Assembly: GCA_963588535.1 (NCBI GenBank)
Contig: CAVAII010000186.1
Coordinates: forward strand, 1 to 9,949
Reading direction: 5' to 3'
DNA: 9,949 nucleotides
DNA from: Scybalousia_A sp963588535
GTDB taxonomy: Bacteria; Bacteroidota; Bacteroidia; Bacteroidales; P3
Shown here: positions 8,271 to 9,949 of the stretch, piece by piece
Position numbering within the stretch: position 1 is the first letter of the stretch
Layout of the letters: each line of letters starts with the position of its first letter
Made by a program: the position numbers and the translations under genes
The notes under the pieces: model-generated
The model's input: only the letters and a program-made list of their open reading frames with translations
Told to the model about the DNA's origin: nothing
Databases searched by the model: none

Positions 8271-9341
8271 GTGAAGAATCTTTTCAAAGGTAATAATTTT
8301 CTATATTTTAGACCCGTAAGACAAATACTGCATAGTTCACGTATGTTAGTCTTACCGGGTTTTCAAGGTGTGCCTTTGTTCGATGTTATACTATATTTCG
8401 TTAAAGGTCTCAAACAAGGCGTTATAAATCAGCGTGCAGCCGCCTTATCTTATCATGTATTCTTGTCGTTGTTCCCTTTGTTGTTGGCAGGTTTTACCCT
8501 CTTGCCATTCTTTCATCTAGACAACTACATACCTATGATATTGGAGACCTTGCAAAACATTCTCCCAACCAGTACTCACGACTTTATGCAATCAACCCTT
8601 ACCGACCTACTATCCAAAAAACACAAAGGTTTGATGAGTATCGGTTTTGTCTCTGCTCTTTGGATTGCCTCCTCTGGTTTCAACTCCCTTTTGCTTACTT
8701 TCAATCAGTCTTTTCACGCTAACAAGAAAATAAAATTCCTTAAACGCCGAACCATAGCCTTACTAATGGTCTTAGGTATCTTTATTGCCGTTATCATTAG
8801 TCTATCGTTGATACTATTCTCTCGTAAACTTATTAGTTATCTTATTGTTAGTGAGACCATAAAATCTTTCTTCCAACTCTATATCTTCAAAATCCTTAAA
8901 TGGACTATTATCGTTCTACTCGTATATATGTCTTTGGCGTCAATATACTATATAACTCCTGCCAACCGTGAAGGTTATAGATTTTTCTCTGCTGGTGCCA
9001 CTCTTTCCACTATTATGTTTATCCTAATGTCCAACGGTTTCAACTGGTACATAATCAACTTCTCTTCCTACAACGCCCTTTATGGTTCTATCGGTGCTAT
9101 CATTATTTTCCTTTTATGGATCTACCTTAACTCATACGTCCTTATCCTTGGTTTCGAACTCAACGCCTCTATCGCCGAAGCGTATCTAAACATTAGGACT
9201 CATAACAAAAAAGACGATAACGCTGCACCAAGTATCTCTAAGACATCTATTAATATGCTAAATATTAGACGAATAAAAAAGATCTTTCGTAGAAGTCCTC
9301 TCAAACGCCTTTTCGATCGTCTAAGAAACAAAACAGAATAA
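8271..9341 (+). CDS. YihY/BrkB-family inner-membrane protein
   Basis: A 356-residue protein with six predicted transmembrane segments, roughly at 54-80, 120-150, 160-190, 205-232, 236-262 and 272-303. Family signatures are the N-terminal LPGFQGVPLFDV, the RAAALSYH-F-SLFPLLL segment opening helix 1, and YGSIGAIIIFLLWIYLN followed by LGFELNA in the last helix. The C-terminal tail (about 325-356) is strongly basic and probably cytoplasmic. The start is GTG at 8271; the frame has a stop at 8256-8258, and the next in-frame ATG (8343) would cut into the conserved LPGF region, so GTG is preferred. The family was once annotated as ribonuclease BN, a call later withdrawn, and its function is still poorly defined; an envelope or transport role is possible. 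It follows nadC by 55 bp with no clear terminator between. Confidence 0.9.
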   Translation: MKNLFKGNNFLYFRPVRQILHSSRMLVLPGFQGVPLFDVILYFVKGLKQGVINQRAAALSYHVFLSLFPLLLAGFTLLPFFHLDNYIPMILETLQNILPTSTHDFMQSTLTDLLSKKHKGLMSIGFVSALWIASSGFNSLLLTFNQSFHANKKIKFLKRRTIALLMVLGIFIAVIISLSLILFSRKLISYLIVSETIKSFFQLYIFKILKWTIIVLLVYMSLASIYYITPANREGYRFFSAGATLSTIMFILMSNGFNWYIINFSSYNALYGSIGAIIIFLLWIYLNSYVLILGFELNASIAEAYLNIRTHNKKDDNAAPSISKTSINMLNIRRIKKIFRRSPLKRLFDRLRNKTE

Positions 9342-9346
9342 AAAAA

Positions 9347-9377
9347 GATGCGATTCTTTTTTTCTCAGAATCGCACC
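9347..9377. terminator. Hairpin between convergent genes, probable intrinsic terminator, strongest for the minus-strand gene
   Basis: A perfect 9-bp stem, TGCGATTCT (9349-9357) with AGAATCGCA (9367-9375), encloses a 9-nt loop, and a further G-C pair (9347/9377) sits beyond one mismatch. On the minus strand the stem is followed by a run of T (complement of 9341-9346), about 40 nt past the HMA gene stop, which fits an intrinsic terminator. On the plus strand it begins just after the BrkB-family stop but the following T-run is short, so termination that way is weaker. Confidence 0.78.
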
Positions 9378-9418
9378 TTTGGTTAGAAAATATATCTAAA
9401 ATCCTAAGTTTCTAAATA

Positions 9419-9817
9419 TTATTTCTTTTTGTCGCAACTTTTGTTTTTGTCGCATTTCTTAGCATCTTTGTGATGGTTGCCGTGGCCCTCGCCTTTGCAG
9501 CATGGAGGAAGTTTTTTTCTTGCCTCTTGGTTAGCCTTTACCTCACCAGCATTGTAACCTACGTTAGCAACTGCAGTAGATATCTTGTTGATATCCGTTA
9601 CTTTCTCATCATAGTTAAGGGTTAATTCTTTGGTCTCTGCGTTCCATACTGCAGTCTTAACACCTTCAACGCTTTTGGCTGCATTTTCTATTTTGACTTT
9701 GCATTTTTCGCAAACGCCGTCCACTTTTATCTTACCATCTTTTGCAAATGTATTTGTAAAACTCATAGTAGAGAATGCAAATACAGCAACTGCCACTAAT
9801 TTAATCGCTTTTTTCAT
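9419..9817 (-). CDS. Exported heavy-metal-associated (HMA) domain protein with Cys/His-rich C-terminal tail
   Basis: A 132-residue protein. Residues 1-25 form a signal peptide (MKK, hydrophobic core, TNTFA then KDG), so the mature protein should be periplasmic. Residues about 28-93 form an HMA fold: the loop DGVCEKC places C36 and C39 as the metal ligands, followed by SVEGVKTAVWN, LTLNYDE and VGYNAGEV, the usual beta-alpha-beta-beta-alpha-beta pattern. The usual Met before the first Cys is not present. After the HMA domain comes a low-complexity Lys-rich tail with C106-C107, H112, H115, H116, C122 and C128, which could bind further metal ions. By family knowledge the HMA fold binds soft metals such as Cu(I); the metal here and any partner ATPase are not visible. 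A chaperone or scavenging role is inferred. Confidence 0.88.
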   Translation of the reverse strand: MKKAIKLVAVAVFAFSTMSFTNTFAKDGKIKVDGVCEKCKVKIENAAKSVEGVKTAVWNAETKELTLNYDEKVTDINKISTAVANVGYNAGEVKANQEARKKLPPCCKGEGHGNHHKDAKKCDKNKSCDKKK

Positions 9818-9841
9818 TGTTTGATAATGTTATTTAATTTT

Positions 9842-9949
9842 CTATACTCTATCCATAGCAAATTTGATACCAAAAAACCTTCCCCGAGAATATTCCGCCC
9901 AATTACCAAAATATTTCGACCAATTATCAAAATGTTTCGACCATTCATC
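9842..9949 (-). CDS. Possible 3' end of a truncated gene with a Trp-containing heptad repeat (alternative frames open)
   Basis: An open frame enters from the right edge and ends in TAG at 9842-9844, 24 bp before the HMA start. It gives 35 residues with a seven-residue period (WSKHFDN, WSKYFGN, WAEYSRG) followed by RFFGIKFAMDRV, which looks like an amphipathic helical C-terminus. No family was recognised. Because the underlying 21-bp tandem repeat leaves several frames open, coding is not proven. A rival minus-strand frame (ATG at 9946-9948, TGA at 9814-9816, 44 residues, GRNIL repeats) overlaps the HMA start by 4 nt. Sequence beyond the window would decide. Confidence 0.35.
   Translation of the reverse strand, partial: DEWSKHFDNWSKYFGNWAEYSRGRFFGIKFAMDRV
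9859..9866 (-). promoter_or_regulatory. Possible -7-like element (CAAATTTG) for the HMA gene
   Basis: On the minus strand CAAATTTG differs from TAnnTTTG only at its first base and ends 42 nt before the HMA start codon, a distance like the other candidates in this window. No -33 TTG is at the usual spacing, and the site is a palindrome, so the match could be chance. Confidence 0.25.
9889..9949. repeat. 21-bp tandem repeat, about 2.9 copies, running off the window edge
   Basis: Units begin at 9889, 9910 and 9931, each starting AATAT or AATGT and containing a TTCGACCA-like core (TCCGCCCA in the first unit). Adjacent copies differ at only a few positions; the third is cut at 19 bases by the window end. 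The period is a multiple of three, so all copies keep the same reading frame and encode a seven-residue repeat in any frame used. Confidence 0.85.

Noticed and set aside
9630..9824. Plus-strand open frame opposite the HMA gene
   Set aside because: It is antisense to the HMA coding region and signal peptide, which have strong family support; no independent evidence for it.
9889..9949. Start of a CRISPR array
   Set aside because: Copies are contiguous with a 21-bp period and no spacers, so this is a simple tandem repeat.

Overview
The window looks like chromosomal DNA from a Bacteroidota bacterium, most likely a Bacteroidales-type lineage. Two large genes encode secreted proteins with the two C-terminal sorting signals of the type IX secretion system (T9SS), which is confined to this phylum and close relatives. 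The DNA is AT-rich by eye. No start codon has a convincing Shine-Dalgarno sequence, and TAnnTTTG-type -7 promoter elements lie upstream of the divergent genes; both are typical of Bacteroidota. The genus cannot be resolved from this sequence.

Layout: the left third (67-2889, minus strand) is a 940-residue surface protein made of Ig/PKD-like modules, ending in a type B (gliding motility-associated, CHU_C-like) sorting domain. A 321-bp AT-rich divergent promoter region (2890-3210) separates it from a 1381-residue M6-family zinc metallopeptidase (3211-7356, plus strand) with a type A sorting domain. Only 10 bp further on is nadC (7367-8215), the NAD biosynthesis enzyme quinolinate phosphoribosyltransferase. 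After 55 bp comes a YihY/BrkB-family inner-membrane protein with a probable GTG start (8271-9341). A hairpin near 9347-9377 separates this plus-strand series from a convergent small gene (9419-9817, minus) for an exported heavy-metal-associated (HMA) protein with a Cys/His-rich tail. The right edge (9889-9949) holds a 21-bp tandem repeat. It either lies in the 3' end of a truncated minus-strand gene or is a non-coding/small-ORF repeat.

Function: the two large proteins are probably exported through the same T9SS but handled at the surface by different C-terminal-domain classes. The M6 protein is probably a secreted or surface-attached protease. NadC and the BrkB-like protein are housekeeping or membrane functions that may be co-transcribed with the protease because of close spacing; nothing in the sequence links them functionally. 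The HMA protein probably handles metal ions in the periplasm.

No tRNA, rRNA, CRISPR array, insertion sequence or phage gene was recognised. Most of the window is ordinary core and surface-protein sequence. I found no convincing undescribed multi-gene system; the least explained item is the edge repeat.
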